This document shows, piece by piece, positions 37,269 to 46,559 of a DNA stretch of 64,000 nt. Within the stretch, counting starts at the first letter, position 1. Every line of letters starts with the position of its first letter. The position numbers were made by a program, and so were the translations under genes. The notes under the pieces are model-generated. The model saw nothing but the letters and a program-made list of their open reading frames with translations. It did not search any database and was not told the DNA's origin. Origin of the DNA: Parachlamydia acanthamoebae (lineage in GTDB: Bacteria; Chlamydiota; Chlamydiia; Chlamydiales; Parachlamydiaceae); NCBI RefSeq assembly GCF_000875975.1, contig NZ_BAWW01000003.1:124001-188000 (forward strand). The letters run 5' to 3'.

Positions 37269-39278
37269 ATGACAACACCTACAGCAAGAGCCATGGCTGC
37301 ATCTCTTAGGACATATCACCGCCCCCTAGATGAAGAAACCGATTTTCTTGAAAATTGGGATCAGGTTGTTAACAGAGTTATCCATCATCAACAGTGGCTC
37401 TGGGAAAGAGCTTTAGGTCGAAATCTCAATGCCCATGAAATGCAAGAGTTGGAAGAAACACGTCTTCTTATTCTAGAAAGACGCATCGCTCCTGCCGGAC
37501 GCACGCTGTGGCTGGGGGGAACAGAACTTAGCCAAGTAAGAGAATCCTGCATGTTTAATTGCGCTTACACACATGTAGAGACTGTCTATGATGTTGTCGA
37601 TGTTTTATGGCTCCTTTTACAGGGGTGTGGAGTCGGATTCAAACCGATTATTGGAACGTTAAATGGCCTTAGAAAACCACTAGAAGACATTCAAATCATC
37701 CCATCCAAACGCATTCAAAAAGGCGGACTTGAGCATAATGTCGAACACTATGATCCTCATTCTCAAACATGGACAATCAAAGTTGGGGATTCTGCAAGCG
37801 CTTGGGCAAAGGCCATCGGAAAACTGATTGCGGGTAAATTCCCTGCTAAAACACTGGTCTTAGATTTTTCAGAAATACGCCCTGCTGGAGCAAGAGTCAA
37901 AGGATATGGATGGATATCTTCGGGCGATATTCCCATGAGCAAAGCTTTTAAAGCCATTGCAACTCTTTTATCTAACCGTGCAGATCAACTTTTGACCCGC
38001 ATCGATATCTTGGACATTGTGAATTGGCTTGGCACCCTCTTATCAAACCGTCGTTCTGCGCAAATTGCCCTTTTCGAATATGGACAACCCGAATGGGAAG
38101 AATTTGCTACCTCCAAAAAGGATTGGTGGTTAAAAGATAACGCCCACCGGCAGCAGTCAAATAATAGCCTGCTTTTTAGAACCAAACCATCTAAAGAGGA
38201 GCTTGAATACATTTTCAAGCTAATGATTGATTCAGGAGGTTCTGAACCCGGCCTTATTAATGCTGAGGCGGCAGAGCGACGTGCCCCCTGGTTCAAAGGC
38301 TGTAATCCATGTGTCGAAGTTTTACTAGGAAATAAAAGTTTTTGCAATCTCTCAGAAGTCAATCTTTTAGCTTTCTTAGGAGATAAAACCGGGCTTGAAC
38401 GAGCACTCTATCTAACAGCGCGAATGAATTATCGACAAACCATGGTTGATCTACGCGATGAAATTCTCCAAGAAGCCTGGCATTTGAATAACCAATTCTT
38501 GCACTTATGCGGTGTAGGCCTGACAGGGATTCGAGCAAATCCTCTTTCAGCCTATGATTACAAAAGAATGAAAAATATTGCTGTTAGTGCAGCTTATAGC
38601 ATGGCGAATGAACTAAACAGTCCGCTACCAAAAAATGTAACCTGCGTTAAGCCAAGCGGCACATTAAGTAAAATCATGGGGACAGAAGAATGGGGGGAGG
38701 TTCCAGAAGGAATCCATCTTCCTCTCGGAAAATACATTTTAAATTCTATCACATTTTCAAAATATGACCCTCTTGTTAATCGCTTGAAGAATGCGGGTTA
38801 TGAAGTAATGGAAAAGCCTTTTGAACTAGAGTCCGTTCTGGTTAAATTTCCAATTAGATACGAAAAAATCCCTTTCACACACGCTCTCGTTACGCACAAA
38901 AACGGAACAGTTGAAGAAATAGACATCAATACAGATTCCGCTGTGGTTCAACTTGAATGGTATCGTCTTCTACAAGAATCATGGTCCGAACAAAATGTAT
39001 CCACCACAATTTCTTATGATCCTTCCGAAATCCCGGAAATCATCGATTGGCTTCTCACGCATTGGGATGTTTATGTGGGGGTTTCTTTTTTACTTCGAAA
39101 TGACCCGACAAAAAATGCTCAGGATCTTGGCTATGCCTATCTTCCCCAAGAAGTTATTTCCAAGACTACCTACGACGATTACGTCAAAACTTTAAAGCCT
39201 ATTTCATATGAAGGACTTCGCTTACAAGGTAATGCCTTCGATGACACCTGTTTATCTGGCGCCTGCCCTGCGGATTAA
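37269..39278 (+). CDS. rtpR: Adenosylcobalamin-dependent ribonucleoside-triphosphate reductase (class II)
   Basis: A 669-residue monomeric class II ribonucleotide reductase, reducing NTPs to dNTPs with adenosylcobalamin. Landmarks: C94/C98 region (RESCMFNC) and GCGVGF loop, thiyl-radical motif CNPCVE followed by SFCNLSE, and a C-terminal redox pair CLSGAC four residues from the end, as in Lactobacillus leichmannii RTPR. Slightly shorter than that enzyme (about 739). ATG 37269 is preferred to the adjoining GTG. Well-studied Chlamydia species use a class I NrdAB enzyme, so this oxygen-independent, B12-requiring type is an accessory trait and perhaps horizontally acquired. Confidence 0.93.
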   Translation: MTTPTARAMAASLRTYHRPLDEETDFLENWDQVVNRVIHHQQWLWERALGRNLNAHEMQELEETRLLILERRIAPAGRTLWLGGTELSQVRESCMFNCAYTHVETVYDVVDVLWLLLQGCGVGFKPIIGTLNGLRKPLEDIQIIPSKRIQKGGLEHNVEHYDPHSQTWTIKVGDSASAWAKAIGKLIAGKFPAKTLVLDFSEIRPAGARVKGYGWISSGDIPMSKAFKAIATLLSNRADQLLTRIDILDIVNWLGTLLSNRRSAQIALFEYGQPEWEEFATSKKDWWLKDNAHRQQSNNSLLFRTKPSKEELEYIFKLMIDSGGSEPGLINAEAAERRAPWFKGCNPCVEVLLGNKSFCNLSEVNLLAFLGDKTGLERALYLTARMNYRQTMVDLRDEILQEAWHLNNQFLHLCGVGLTGIRANPLSAYDYKRMKNIAVSAAYSMANELNSPLPKNVTCVKPSGTLSKIMGTEEWGEVPEGIHLPLGKYILNSITFSKYDPLVNRLKNAGYEVMEKPFELESVLVKFPIRYEKIPFTHALVTHKNGTVEEIDINTDSAVVQLEWYRLLQESWSEQNVSTTISYDPSEIPEIIDWLLTHWDVYVGVSFLLRNDPTKNAQDLGYAYLPQEVISKTTYDDYVKTLKPISYEGLRLQGNAFDDTCLSGACPAD

Positions 39279-39460
39279 TTCCCCTATAAAAACTAAGCAA
39301 TTATTTAACTATTTAAATATTATTCCACTTATTATAAACTTATGCAAGTAGCTGTAAATCTGCTATATAAATTTTGCATAGATCTCTTTAAGCTTACAAT
39401 TAAACTTTCCATACTTAATAGCTAAACGACACATTTCATAAGAAATTAAGGAAACACATC

Positions 39461-39922
39461 ATGCAAGCCCATCAATATTGGAATACACAAATTTCTAATT
39501 TTTGCATAAACAATCTCGGTCCACATCAGTTACATGTCCATAATAAAAATGTTGATGCCAATCAAGAAGAAGACGAAAAAAAAACTTCTTTTAATCGAAT
39601 TGATGCATTCTCGACATACATTAGCTATCAAATTGCTTCTTCTCAAAATGAGAAAAAAATTTTAATCGATTTATTTAAAAAAGACATTCAGTATATTCAA
39701 CAGAATGAACCTCAAGCTCTCTGGCAGAAACACATCGACGTCGTACATGGAATTTTAGATATTCTTGCGCTGGTAACCTCAAGTACGGTTCAAAACACCC
39801 CCTTGAAGAAACTTCAATCAACGATTGCAAGTCGCCAACAAGAAAAAAACCAAGCTTTGAATAAGTCTTTGCTTTCTTTTCTTTTAAGTCCGACTAATTT
39901 TCATAATTGGTATCAAGCATAA
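39461..39922 (+). CDS. Unknown helical protein, possible half-length relative of the HxHG family
   Basis: A 153-residue protein, mostly helical after a disordered acidic stretch (VDANQEEDEKK, about 30-40). AAGGAA precedes ATG 39461 at good distance. Residues 50-110 (YISYQIASSQNEKKI, then KKDIQYIQQ) share the helix-turn pattern of the N-terminal domain of the modular genes downstream, but it lacks the Pro/Ser linker and the HxHG domain. It may be a truncated or single-domain member. Intergenic gaps of ~180 and ~240 bases flank it, so it is probably separately transcribed. Confidence 0.7.
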   Translation: MQAHQYWNTQISNFCINNLGPHQLHVHNKNVDANQEEDEKKTSFNRIDAFSTYISYQIASSQNEKKILIDLFKKDIQYIQQNEPQALWQKHIDVVHGILDILALVTSSTVQNTPLKKLQSTIASRQQEKNQALNKSLLSFLLSPTNFHNWYQA

Positions 39923-40090
39923 CCTCTTCATACCAAATTTAATATCTCTTTAAGAAAGTCTTTCTTGAATATATCTACAACTATTTAATTGCCGTAAATT
40001 TTAAAACCATTTAGATTGCTTGTCTTTCTAACTCAATTTTTACCTTTTTAAATCTCAACACAAATAAACACCATTAATTCACATCATAGT

Positions 40091-40117
40091 TTGACAAAAA
40101 CAAAATAGACATAAAAT
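40091..40117 (+). promoter_or_regulatory. Possible promoter upstream of the Ser/Pro-rich protein
   Basis: A perfect TTGACA (40091-40096) with TAAAAT (40112-40117) at a short 15-base spacing, about 48 bases ahead of the ATG at 40165. The spacing is sub-optimal, so it may be weak or need an activator. Confidence 0.4.
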
Positions 40118-40164
40118 ATTAATCAAAGCACAAAACAAATAACTTTTATCAAAGGTGAAATATT

Positions 40165-41898
40165 ATGCAAATAACAGGAACAAATCCATTAAATCAAGAC
40201 GAGTGGCTATGCACCTCTCCTGAAATAGGCCTTGGACCAAATGGCTGCACAACTCGCCATAATCATTGTCATATAAGCTTACTTTTCGATGCTGCCCAGC
40301 GCCCCCTTGTTAGTGAAAATCATCTTTTTCAAGAGCTAGAAAAAATACAAAAATGTTTAGAATTTTTTAGCTCTCAAATTCGATCTGATTTAATCATTTT
40401 CCCCCCTCAAATTAAAAAAAAAATGCTCTTATCTTTTATAAGCGACATCAAACTCTTTGAAACCACTTTTAATTGCGTTTCACTCCAAAAAAATGATGCT
40501 GATCTAATGAGTGACTATATCACTAGACTCTTTACTGAAACACTCTCAGGATACTCAGAAAGTTCTCACGCTTCTCCCATAAGCTCAACTGAATCCTCGC
40601 CAACTCCCAGATTGGCTGTCCAGCATAGGTTCGGCCCTAAAAACAAACAGCCCTCCTTCAATAATGAATCTAAAACATGCGAACATACTCATGGGCTTTA
40701 TCTAAAAAGCACATACCTTTCTAAGCGAACTATTTCTCAGTTAAAAGATCTCATGGAAAAAATCTCTCACTGTTGTGATTTTCATTTCAAAGCTCTAGCA
40801 GAGTATCCAGAAGAGCAAGAAAAATTATTAGAAAAAGAAAATAGCCTCATTAAGCACATAAGAATGCAACTTGAAGCAAAGGAAAAAGCTTTAATGCAAA
40901 GCTCCGCAGTAGAAAAAGAATCGGATTCTACGGAGTCTGACTCTTTTAGCTGTGATTTAAATGACACTTCAGAAAAACCTCAATCAGAGTTCACCACTTA
41001 TTCAAGAAAAAGACATTCTCCCGAAGAATCTGAAGACTCATCCACCTTTCCCCAATCACCACTACCAAGAAATAAAAGGATAAGACCTACCGAATTTCAC
41101 AATCAGCTTCAGCAACGCCTATCCGTAGCAGCAAGAGCTGGGGAACCCCATAGTCAATCCAAGACCCCCTCACACTCCTCTCCTCTGTTTAGTATGCATT
41201 TCGAATCACCGTCAGCAAGAAGTTCTTCTACCATTGGATCTCCCCTCCCTTCAAAAAACTCACCTCATCCCATATTTCCATCAACAACGCCCCTTAAATT
41301 TCCTCTGTTTTCCCCTCAATCATATCTTTCTGAAGCTGCAAGACGAGCGACAGAAATTCCAAGTAAAAAAGCGACATCATCGCGCTATTCATTGTTTAGA
41401 GTACCTTCTAGCCCTAGTCATTCACCATTATCCACTCATAGGAAAATCTCACCCCACCCCATATCTCCATCAACAGATCGCTTTGGTTCGCCCCTTAGCG
41501 CTCCGAGTCCTCGTTTTTCCTTTCCACCACTTTCTTCCTCAGCTGCAGGAGGAATCACACTCCTGCCCTTGTTTAGAGAGCGTGCTGAATCGCCTTTACC
41601 AAGAGACATGGGAGATTCTGCTTTTGAAGCTCATAATCAGGAAAGCTCACCTTACCCAACCTTCATACCTGAAGACCATTTTGATTCTCCATTTATCCCT
41701 CATCCATCCCCAATATCAAGAAGAAGGAACGTCTCTGCCGATGATCGGCGATCTGAGCCACCAAGAACAACTTCAACAAAAACTAAAATTCGTTTTACCC
41801 ACATCCGAAAAGAACAACTCGAATCCGAGAAAGCCGAACGATCAGAAAAAGAAACTTCTGAAAAATTAGGCATTAACTTTGTTTTAAATCATCAATAA
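40165..41898 (+). CDS. Modular HxHG-family protein with Ser/Pro-rich repeats (effector candidate)
   Basis: A 577-residue soluble protein with no recognised family. Residues ~52-125 form the N-terminal helical domain of this window's paralogue set; a Ser/Pro/Thr linker (130-150) leads to HTHG (174-177) and a second helical domain to ~250. The C-terminal half is low-complexity Ser/Pro with three imperfect ~65-residue repeats and basic clusters (RKRHSPEE, PRNKRIRP, SRRRNVS) that resemble eukaryotic nuclear-localisation and SP-phosphorylation sites. AAAGGTG precedes ATG 40165. It is followed 27 bases later by a related gene. A secreted, host-targeted role is inferred. Confidence 0.8.
   Translation: MQITGTNPLNQDEWLCTSPEIGLGPNGCTTRHNHCHISLLFDAAQRPLVSENHLFQELEKIQKCLEFFSSQIRSDLIIFPPQIKKKMLLSFISDIKLFETTFNCVSLQKNDADLMSDYITRLFTETLSGYSESSHASPISSTESSPTPRLAVQHRFGPKNKQPSFNNESKTCEHTHGLYLKSTYLSKRTISQLKDLMEKISHCCDFHFKALAEYPEEQEKLLEKENSLIKHIRMQLEAKEKALMQSSAVEKESDSTESDSFSCDLNDTSEKPQSEFTTYSRKRHSPEESEDSSTFPQSPLPRNKRIRPTEFHNQLQQRLSVAARAGEPHSQSKTPSHSSPLFSMHFESPSARSSSTIGSPLPSKNSPHPIFPSTTPLKFPLFSPQSYLSEAARRATEIPSKKATSSRYSLFRVPSSPSHSPLSTHRKISPHPISPSTDRFGSPLSAPSPRFSFPPLSSSAAGGITLLPLFRERAESPLPRDMGDSAFEAHNQESSPYPTFIPEDHFDSPFIPHPSPISRRRNVSADDRRSEPPRTTSTKTKIRFTHIRKEQLESEKAERSEKETSEKLGINFVLNHQ
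41185..41730 (+). repeat. Three imperfect ~190-bp coding repeats
   Basis: Within the Ser/Pro-rich gene the segment TCACCnCAnCCCATAT (encoding SPHPI) recurs at 41260 and 41449, with a diverged copy (SPYPT) at 41647, spacings of 189 and 198 bases, both multiples of three. Each unit also carries an upstream (P)LF motif and a following SPL/SPF. It looks like old in-frame tandem duplication. Confidence 0.6.
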
Positions 41899-41925
41899 AA
41901 AATTCGATTATTTTTACAGGAAAAA

Positions 41926-42885
41926 ATGTTACCAAACGAAAGTCACAACCATACATTTTCTGAACAGTGGGGACAAAAGTCCCCCATTTTCACAAGAGAG
42001 TTAGATCAAGCCCTTGTCTATTCTCATTGCCATGACTTAGAAAGCAGGAGACTAGATGTCATTTCTGGAGCTGCTTTATATCAGCTTCAGAATTGTATTT
42101 ATAAACTCTCAGATCTCATTAAAATGCCCCATATTTCTTTGAATCATAGAAGAAAAATGGTCCATTTACTTGAAGAAGACATTTATCATTTAAAATATAT
42201 ATTGCATGCGATACGCATCGATGCAATCGCTCACCATGCGTGGACAAGAATAATAGATGAGCTATACAAATCCACTCTGGAACAATTTGCTAAAGAAGCA
42301 CCCATGGAGCTATCTAAAGAGCCTCCACAATTCACTTATAAGTACCCCTTTCCCGAGAGCAGTTTTTTAATGCTAGAATACCAGAGCCGCATTGAAAGCT
42401 ATCGACCGGAGGAGCCCCGAACACAACAACCACCTATCGAAAATAAGCAGCAGGCCTCCATTGAAAAAATGGCGGGGAAATGCACGCATATTTATCATCG
42501 CTACACAACAATCCCCTCCCAAACGAAAGACGGGCCAGATACTATCCATCATTATCATGGACGTTACGAAGAAAGTATTCCATGGAAGATCGATCACCTA
42601 CAAAAACTGAATATCGCAGTGCAAAAATGCATAGAATCTCATCACAATAATTTGACCATTTCCGAATTTGCAAAAAGAGAGGCTCTGCTCGTAGATAAAC
42701 GATTGCAGAAAAGAATTACGGATGAATTAAATTTACAAAATATTAAAGCAAATGCAACTGCATGCAAAAGAAAAGCTGTAGAGTTAGAAGAGGATGCTAA
42801 AGGCTCTAAAAATGATGTAAACCAAAAGAAAGTGGCTCGGGAGAAAGAGCAAGAGGTCTCACAAAACCACAATCCGAGAGTTTAA
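41926..42885 (+). CDS. Modular HxHG-family protein (effector candidate)
   Basis: A 319-residue relative of the preceding gene. The N-terminal helical domain spans ~50-125 (IYKLSDLIK then LLEEDIYHLKYIL); a proline-rich linker covers ~128-180; HYHG lies at 209-212, followed by the C-terminal helices (LNIAVQKCIESHH). The tail has a bipartite-like basic stretch CKRKAVELEEDAKGSKND. ACAGG precedes ATG 41926. It is transcribed with the upstream gene and ends at a hairpin. Similarity to the three tandem proteins at 59.9-62.5 kb is weak overall but consistent in domain order and motif spacing. Confidence 0.8.
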   Translation: MLPNESHNHTFSEQWGQKSPIFTRELDQALVYSHCHDLESRRLDVISGAALYQLQNCIYKLSDLIKMPHISLNHRRKMVHLLEEDIYHLKYILHAIRIDAIAHHAWTRIIDELYKSTLEQFAKEAPMELSKEPPQFTYKYPFPESSFLMLEYQSRIESYRPEEPRTQQPPIENKQQASIEKMAGKCTHIYHRYTTIPSQTKDGPDTIHHYHGRYEESIPWKIDHLQKLNIAVQKCIESHHNNLTISEFAKREALLVDKRLQKRITDELNLQNIKANATACKRKAVELEEDAKGSKNDVNQKKVAREKEQEVSQNHNPRV

Positions 42886-42916
42886 AAAAGGACAACGCCC
42901 CATTACGTGGGGCGTT
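42884..42916 (-). terminator. Rho-independent terminator
   Basis: Stem AACGCCCCA/TGGGGCGTT (42894-42902 with 42908-42916), five-base loop. Read on the minus strand it is followed four bases later by TTTTTT, terminating the gene at 42915-43895; the stem also serves as a weak 3' end for the plus-strand gene. Confidence 0.85.
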
Positions 42917-43895
42917 ATTCTAATATTTTAACGAATTGCTGAACGTCTGAATCTTGCGCCTTAACGTGTTCTGCAATAGATTTGCGATGACGCGCTTGTA
43001 AGATTTTTTTAATTGCATCTTCCTGCTTTTCTAGATCCAGGTGATGGAAAAAATCCGAGCTGATTAAAAGGAGATCTCGAAAATCCTCTTCCGTTTGAAG
43101 CAATGAAACACCTTTTTTGGCTAGCTTAACAAAAGCTTCTTTTTCTCCATCTTGCACCAAAAATGTCAAAATTTCGAAGATAAATTCCAAATCAGGTTTT
43201 GCCATGATTTTTTTGGTCAGTTGACGCACCTGCTGGTTGGCACCATGACTATCTGTGACAGCTAAAATGCGAGTGGTTAAGAACTCAAACCATTTCTCAT
43301 CTTTGATATATTTTTGAAAGCCTTCAATGAGCTCTGAGGCATAGGAATAGTTGTGGTGATCAATTTGTTCTGCAATAAAGTCGTATAAAAAGCTTTCGAT
43401 GTCATTCGCACAAGTATTTGTGACCAATTCAAAAACTTCTAAAGGTTTCCCTCCTCCATCTACATTTTCATCCAAGATAACTTGGAGATTCGCTAAGACG
43501 TCTTGGATTCCTTCTTCCTGATCAAGATTACCCTGGTCATACAGATAAATTTGATGATCTAATTCATCACAAAATGTAGAAAGACTAGGCTTTTCAGGAA
43601 TAAGTCTACGCCATAATTCGAAAAGCAATAGATAGATTTGATCCTCATCTTCCTGAGAAATCTCCGAACCTTCGACCAGCTCATCTGTCAAATCTTCCGA
43701 ATTATCACAATGCTCAGCTAAAGCTGTAAAGCTAACCTTATCCAGGTCAACATGCTTTGCCTGCAAACGATTAAAAATTTCAAAAACTGGGAGGGCTCGA
43801 TAGTCCTCTACTTGCCAAGCTAAAACTTTTATACTTGGATCAAGTAACCAATTCATTCGTAACAAATTATATAAAGCTTTTCGCTCTACTTGCAT
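42915..43895 (-). CDS. Unknown acidic helical protein
   Basis: A 326-residue soluble, acidic protein rich in Asp, Glu, Leu and Phe with no signal peptide, transmembrane segment or recognised domain. It appears almost wholly helical, perhaps a repeat protein. ATG 43895 has only a weak GAG upstream. It is 129 bases downstream of the batE stop on the same strand and ends at a strong terminator, so it may be the last gene of the bat operon or have its own promoter. Confidence 0.78.
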   Translation of the reverse strand: MQVERKALYNLLRMNWLLDPSIKVLAWQVEDYRALPVFEIFNRLQAKHVDLDKVSFTALAEHCDNSEDLTDELVEGSEISQEDEDQIYLLLFELWRRLIPEKPSLSTFCDELDHQIYLYDQGNLDQEEGIQDVLANLQVILDENVDGGGKPLEVFELVTNTCANDIESFLYDFIAEQIDHHNYSYASELIEGFQKYIKDEKWFEFLTTRILAVTDSHGANQQVRQLTKKIMAKPDLEFIFEILTFLVQDGEKEAFVKLAKKGVSLLQTEEDFRDLLLISSDFFHHLDLEKQEDAIKKILQARHRKSIAEHVKAQDSDVQQFVKILE

Positions 43896-44024
43896 CTCAA
43901 CGACTCTACGTAAAAATATTCATTAATTTGCTTATAAGTATAGCTCACTCAGTGCATTTGAGCAATACCTTAAATCTCAAAGCTCCATTTTTTTGAAACA
44001 TTAAAATTTATCCTATCAACCTCT

Positions 44025-44837
44025 CTACCTATAAGGTTCTATCAATTGAATGTCTGCGGCCTTGATATACCCAATTTCGCCTTTTGGCGTCGCAATTTTC
44101 ATCCACGCTCCCTTATTCAAATCTAAAACTTCAACTTTAGATCCGGCAATCAACGGGTCTTCCCGGACTTTTGCGTACTGCGTTCCGGCATCTCGATAAA
44201 GAAAAGCGGGCTGAGTAATAATTCCATCCACAGAAGAAAAGAAGCGGGAATAAAAAACACTTCCCAATAAAATCAAAGCGATGGCAGCCAAGGTCCAAAA
44301 AACAGGTTTAATCCAAGAAAATTGATACCAAATAAAAAGAGAAATGCTGGCAATTATCAGGATCAAGCAAAAGGATAAAAGTTGTAATCTAGTGGGCAAA
44401 AGCCATTCTTGAAAAAAAACGAGATATTGAAAAACATTTGCTTTGGAGCTGTCTACAATCCCCAACTTTTGACGCGTAATTCTTAAATTTTCTTGCACTT
44501 TAGACGAATCAGAAAGTAGGTTCAAGGCTTTTTCATAATACAAAATGGCCAAGGGGTATTCTTCTAATTGAAAATAGGTATTTCCCAGGTTATAGTAAAG
44601 TTTGCCGTCTCCATAAATAGGGTGATAAGCAACTTCCATCTCCAAATATCCCTCTAATGCTTGATTAAAGGCTTTTTTTCTCTCGCTGAGAGTGGTTGCC
44701 CTTTCACCTTCTTGATAGGCTTTTTCGACCTTCTCCAATTCTTTTTGCAAAGTTTCTCGAATCAAAAAAACGAAACCCGCCATAAGCACAAGGCAGAGTA
44801 AACCTGCTATCCCGATCTTTTTGAAATTTTTTGGCAT
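44025..44837 (-). CDS. batE: BatE-like TPR plus SH3-type membrane protein
   Basis: A 270-residue protein with an N-terminal membrane helix (about 8-26), TPR repeats (about 40-135; LYYNLGNTYFQLEEYPLAILYYEKAL), two further transmembrane helices (about 150-190) and a C-terminal SH3-like domain (KVEVLDLNKGAWMKI). This is the BatE layout of BAT (Bacteroides aerotolerance) operons. GGAG lies six bases upstream of ATG 44837, three bases after the batD stop. The molecular role of BAT proteins is not firmly known; oxidative or envelope stress is usually proposed. Confidence 0.82.
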   Translation of the reverse strand: MPKNFKKIGIAGLLCLVLMAGFVFLIRETLQKELEKVEKAYQEGERATTLSERKKAFNQALEGYLEMEVAYHPIYGDGKLYYNLGNTYFQLEEYPLAILYYEKALNLLSDSSKVQENLRITRQKLGIVDSSKANVFQYLVFFQEWLLPTRLQLLSFCLILIIASISLFIWYQFSWIKPVFWTLAAIALILLGSVFYSRFFSSVDGIITQPAFLYRDAGTQYAKVREDPLIAGSKVEVLDLNKGAWMKIATPKGEIGYIKAADIQLIEPYR

Positions 44838-44840
44838 CTT

Positions 44841-46559
44841 TTACTCCACCTTAGAAAAGAGTTCCTTTCCTTTCGTTAAATATTCCTCGACCGAAACCTC
44901 GGGATGACCGGAAAAACGCATTTTTTCAACTTGCATCAAAAACTCACGTACTTCTCCCACAATCCCCTCTCGCGGCAAAGCACCAAAAGTGACCTCTGTC
45001 GTTGGAATTTTTTTCTTCTCAACTAAGCGTGTGAGCAAGGCTCGTGTGATTAAAGCAAAGCAGAGATCGGGCTGATGCTGGTTCTTTAAGGCTTCTTTTA
45101 AAATTTGCTCACTCTGTGGAATTGTTGAATGGCGTTGCATATCAGCAAGATGTTTTTTTAATTGAATTTGAAATAATAAGAACCCAACACCAAGTGGAAT
45201 CAGAAGAAGAGACCACCAAGTTGCTAAAAATCGATTATCTAAATTTTGTCTAGTTAAGGGCTCATTGCCTTGAATTTCTATATCGTGCGGTTTCGCATTC
45301 TGGGGACTCCACGCCTCCTTCGCATTGACTTGCGTTTCTTTTTGGAGATCCGGCTGAGATTCTGTGACCGTTAGTGGAATAGGAGCTGAGCGTTTAATCA
45401 CATACTTTTTGGTCTGAGGATTAAACGAAGAAAATTCAATACTCGGGATCTCATGCACCAAAATAGATAATGGACGCATCTCAGCAATAAAAGAAACGGT
45501 ATCACCTTGAATTTTTCCTGAATCGTGCAAATCGCTCTGTGTGAAAAGTCCTTCAAATCCAGGTTGACAGCATAAATCTGGTAATTTAATAGTCGATAAA
45601 TCACCCTTACCTGTCACTTGAATCGATAACTGAATCTTATCCCCCACCTGCACAGTGGATGGTGTTAGCATTTTTACTTGGTAAGTAAAATCACCGATGG
45701 CACCATTAAACGTTTTGGGTGTAGTTTCTTGAGGAAGTTCATTCACAATAACAGTTACAATAGGCGCTGGAGCACTTAAGAGCTGTCTTTCTGGTCCTGC
45801 ATATCCTTCAATTAAAGATGGACCATAAACATACTTTCCTGGTTTAACAGCTTCAACCTCTTGCATGATTTCTCGAATACTAAAATTGCCTTCTGTATGG
45901 TCATGGATTTGTTTACTCCCCACTTTACGCATGCCCACAGCATCAAGCATAGGGACAAGCTCTTTAGTGAGATTAATATCGGTATTGAAGACATAACGAT
46001 AAACAAGTTGCGTACGCTCTCCTGGAAACAAGGTCGACTTTCCCTGCACAAAAGCTTCTAATTTTAACACAGGGGTTACATTTGTATTGGTGGACGCAGT
46101 GGACTTAGGAGGGGCGGCAGAGGGGGGCTCATAAGTGGAGCTCGGTTTAGCAGGAACTGCTGTTGGTCTGGAAGCATGCGCATCATGAACTTCATAAGAG
46201 GAAAGTGCAGACTGATATTTTTTCCCTCCAACTGTGACATGAATATTAGGTAGCACATAAAGTCCCTTATCTTGCGAATCTAACGTAAAAAGATAAATAG
46301 AAATAACTAGCGGGCTGCCCTGTGCCATTCGTACATCACGCTGGAATTGGGCTTTTAAAGGCGTTTTCCCATTTAGCATAAAACTTCCAGCGTCCACAGC
46401 CTCCTGTGAATCATGCGTAATCATAATCGTCCCAGGCAAGGGTTGTCCAGCAAAGGCCTGATCACTTTCGATCTCCGCTGTCACTTTCACGTCTTCAGCA
46501 CAAAAACAAAAACTATGCTCGAAAAAAAAGAAGAGAAGCATGAAACCTATTCTTACCAT
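44841..46559 (-). CDS. batD: BatD-family protein
   Basis: A 572-residue secreted and membrane-anchored BatD homologue. Signal peptide at about 1-20 (ending FCFCAED); two or more Ig-like beta domains fill ~22-410 (typical FVQGKSTLFPGERTQLVYRY and VQVGDKIQLSIQVTGKGDL); a transmembrane helix near 445-465 is followed by a cytosolic tail. AGGAG lies seven bases before ATG 46559, which overlaps the batC stop by seven bases. Order and coupling within the operon support the assignment. Confidence 0.88.
   Translation of the reverse strand: MVRIGFMLLFFFFEHSFCFCAEDVKVTAEIESDQAFAGQPLPGTIMITHDSQEAVDAGSFMLNGKTPLKAQFQRDVRMAQGSPLVISIYLFTLDSQDKGLYVLPNIHVTVGGKKYQSALSSYEVHDAHASRPTAVPAKPSSTYEPPSAAPPKSTASTNTNVTPVLKLEAFVQGKSTLFPGERTQLVYRYVFNTDINLTKELVPMLDAVGMRKVGSKQIHDHTEGNFSIREIMQEVEAVKPGKYVYGPSLIEGYAGPERQLLSAPAPIVTVIVNELPQETTPKTFNGAIGDFTYQVKMLTPSTVQVGDKIQLSIQVTGKGDLSTIKLPDLCCQPGFEGLFTQSDLHDSGKIQGDTVSFIAEMRPLSILVHEIPSIEFSSFNPQTKKYVIKRSAPIPLTVTESQPDLQKETQVNAKEAWSPQNAKPHDIEIQGNEPLTRQNLDNRFLATWWSLLLIPLGVGFLLFQIQLKKHLADMQRHSTIPQSEQILKEALKNQHQPDLCFALITRALLTRLVEKKKIPTTEVTFGALPREGIVGEVREFLMQVEKMRFSGHPEVSVEEYLTKGKELFSKVE

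Noticed and set aside
41234-41869. A 211-codon open frame on the plus strand inside the Ser/Pro-rich gene
   Set aside because: It is out of frame with the 577-residue gene, has a Leu/His/Gln-skewed composition typical of a shifted Ser/Pro-rich frame, and has no ribosome-binding site.
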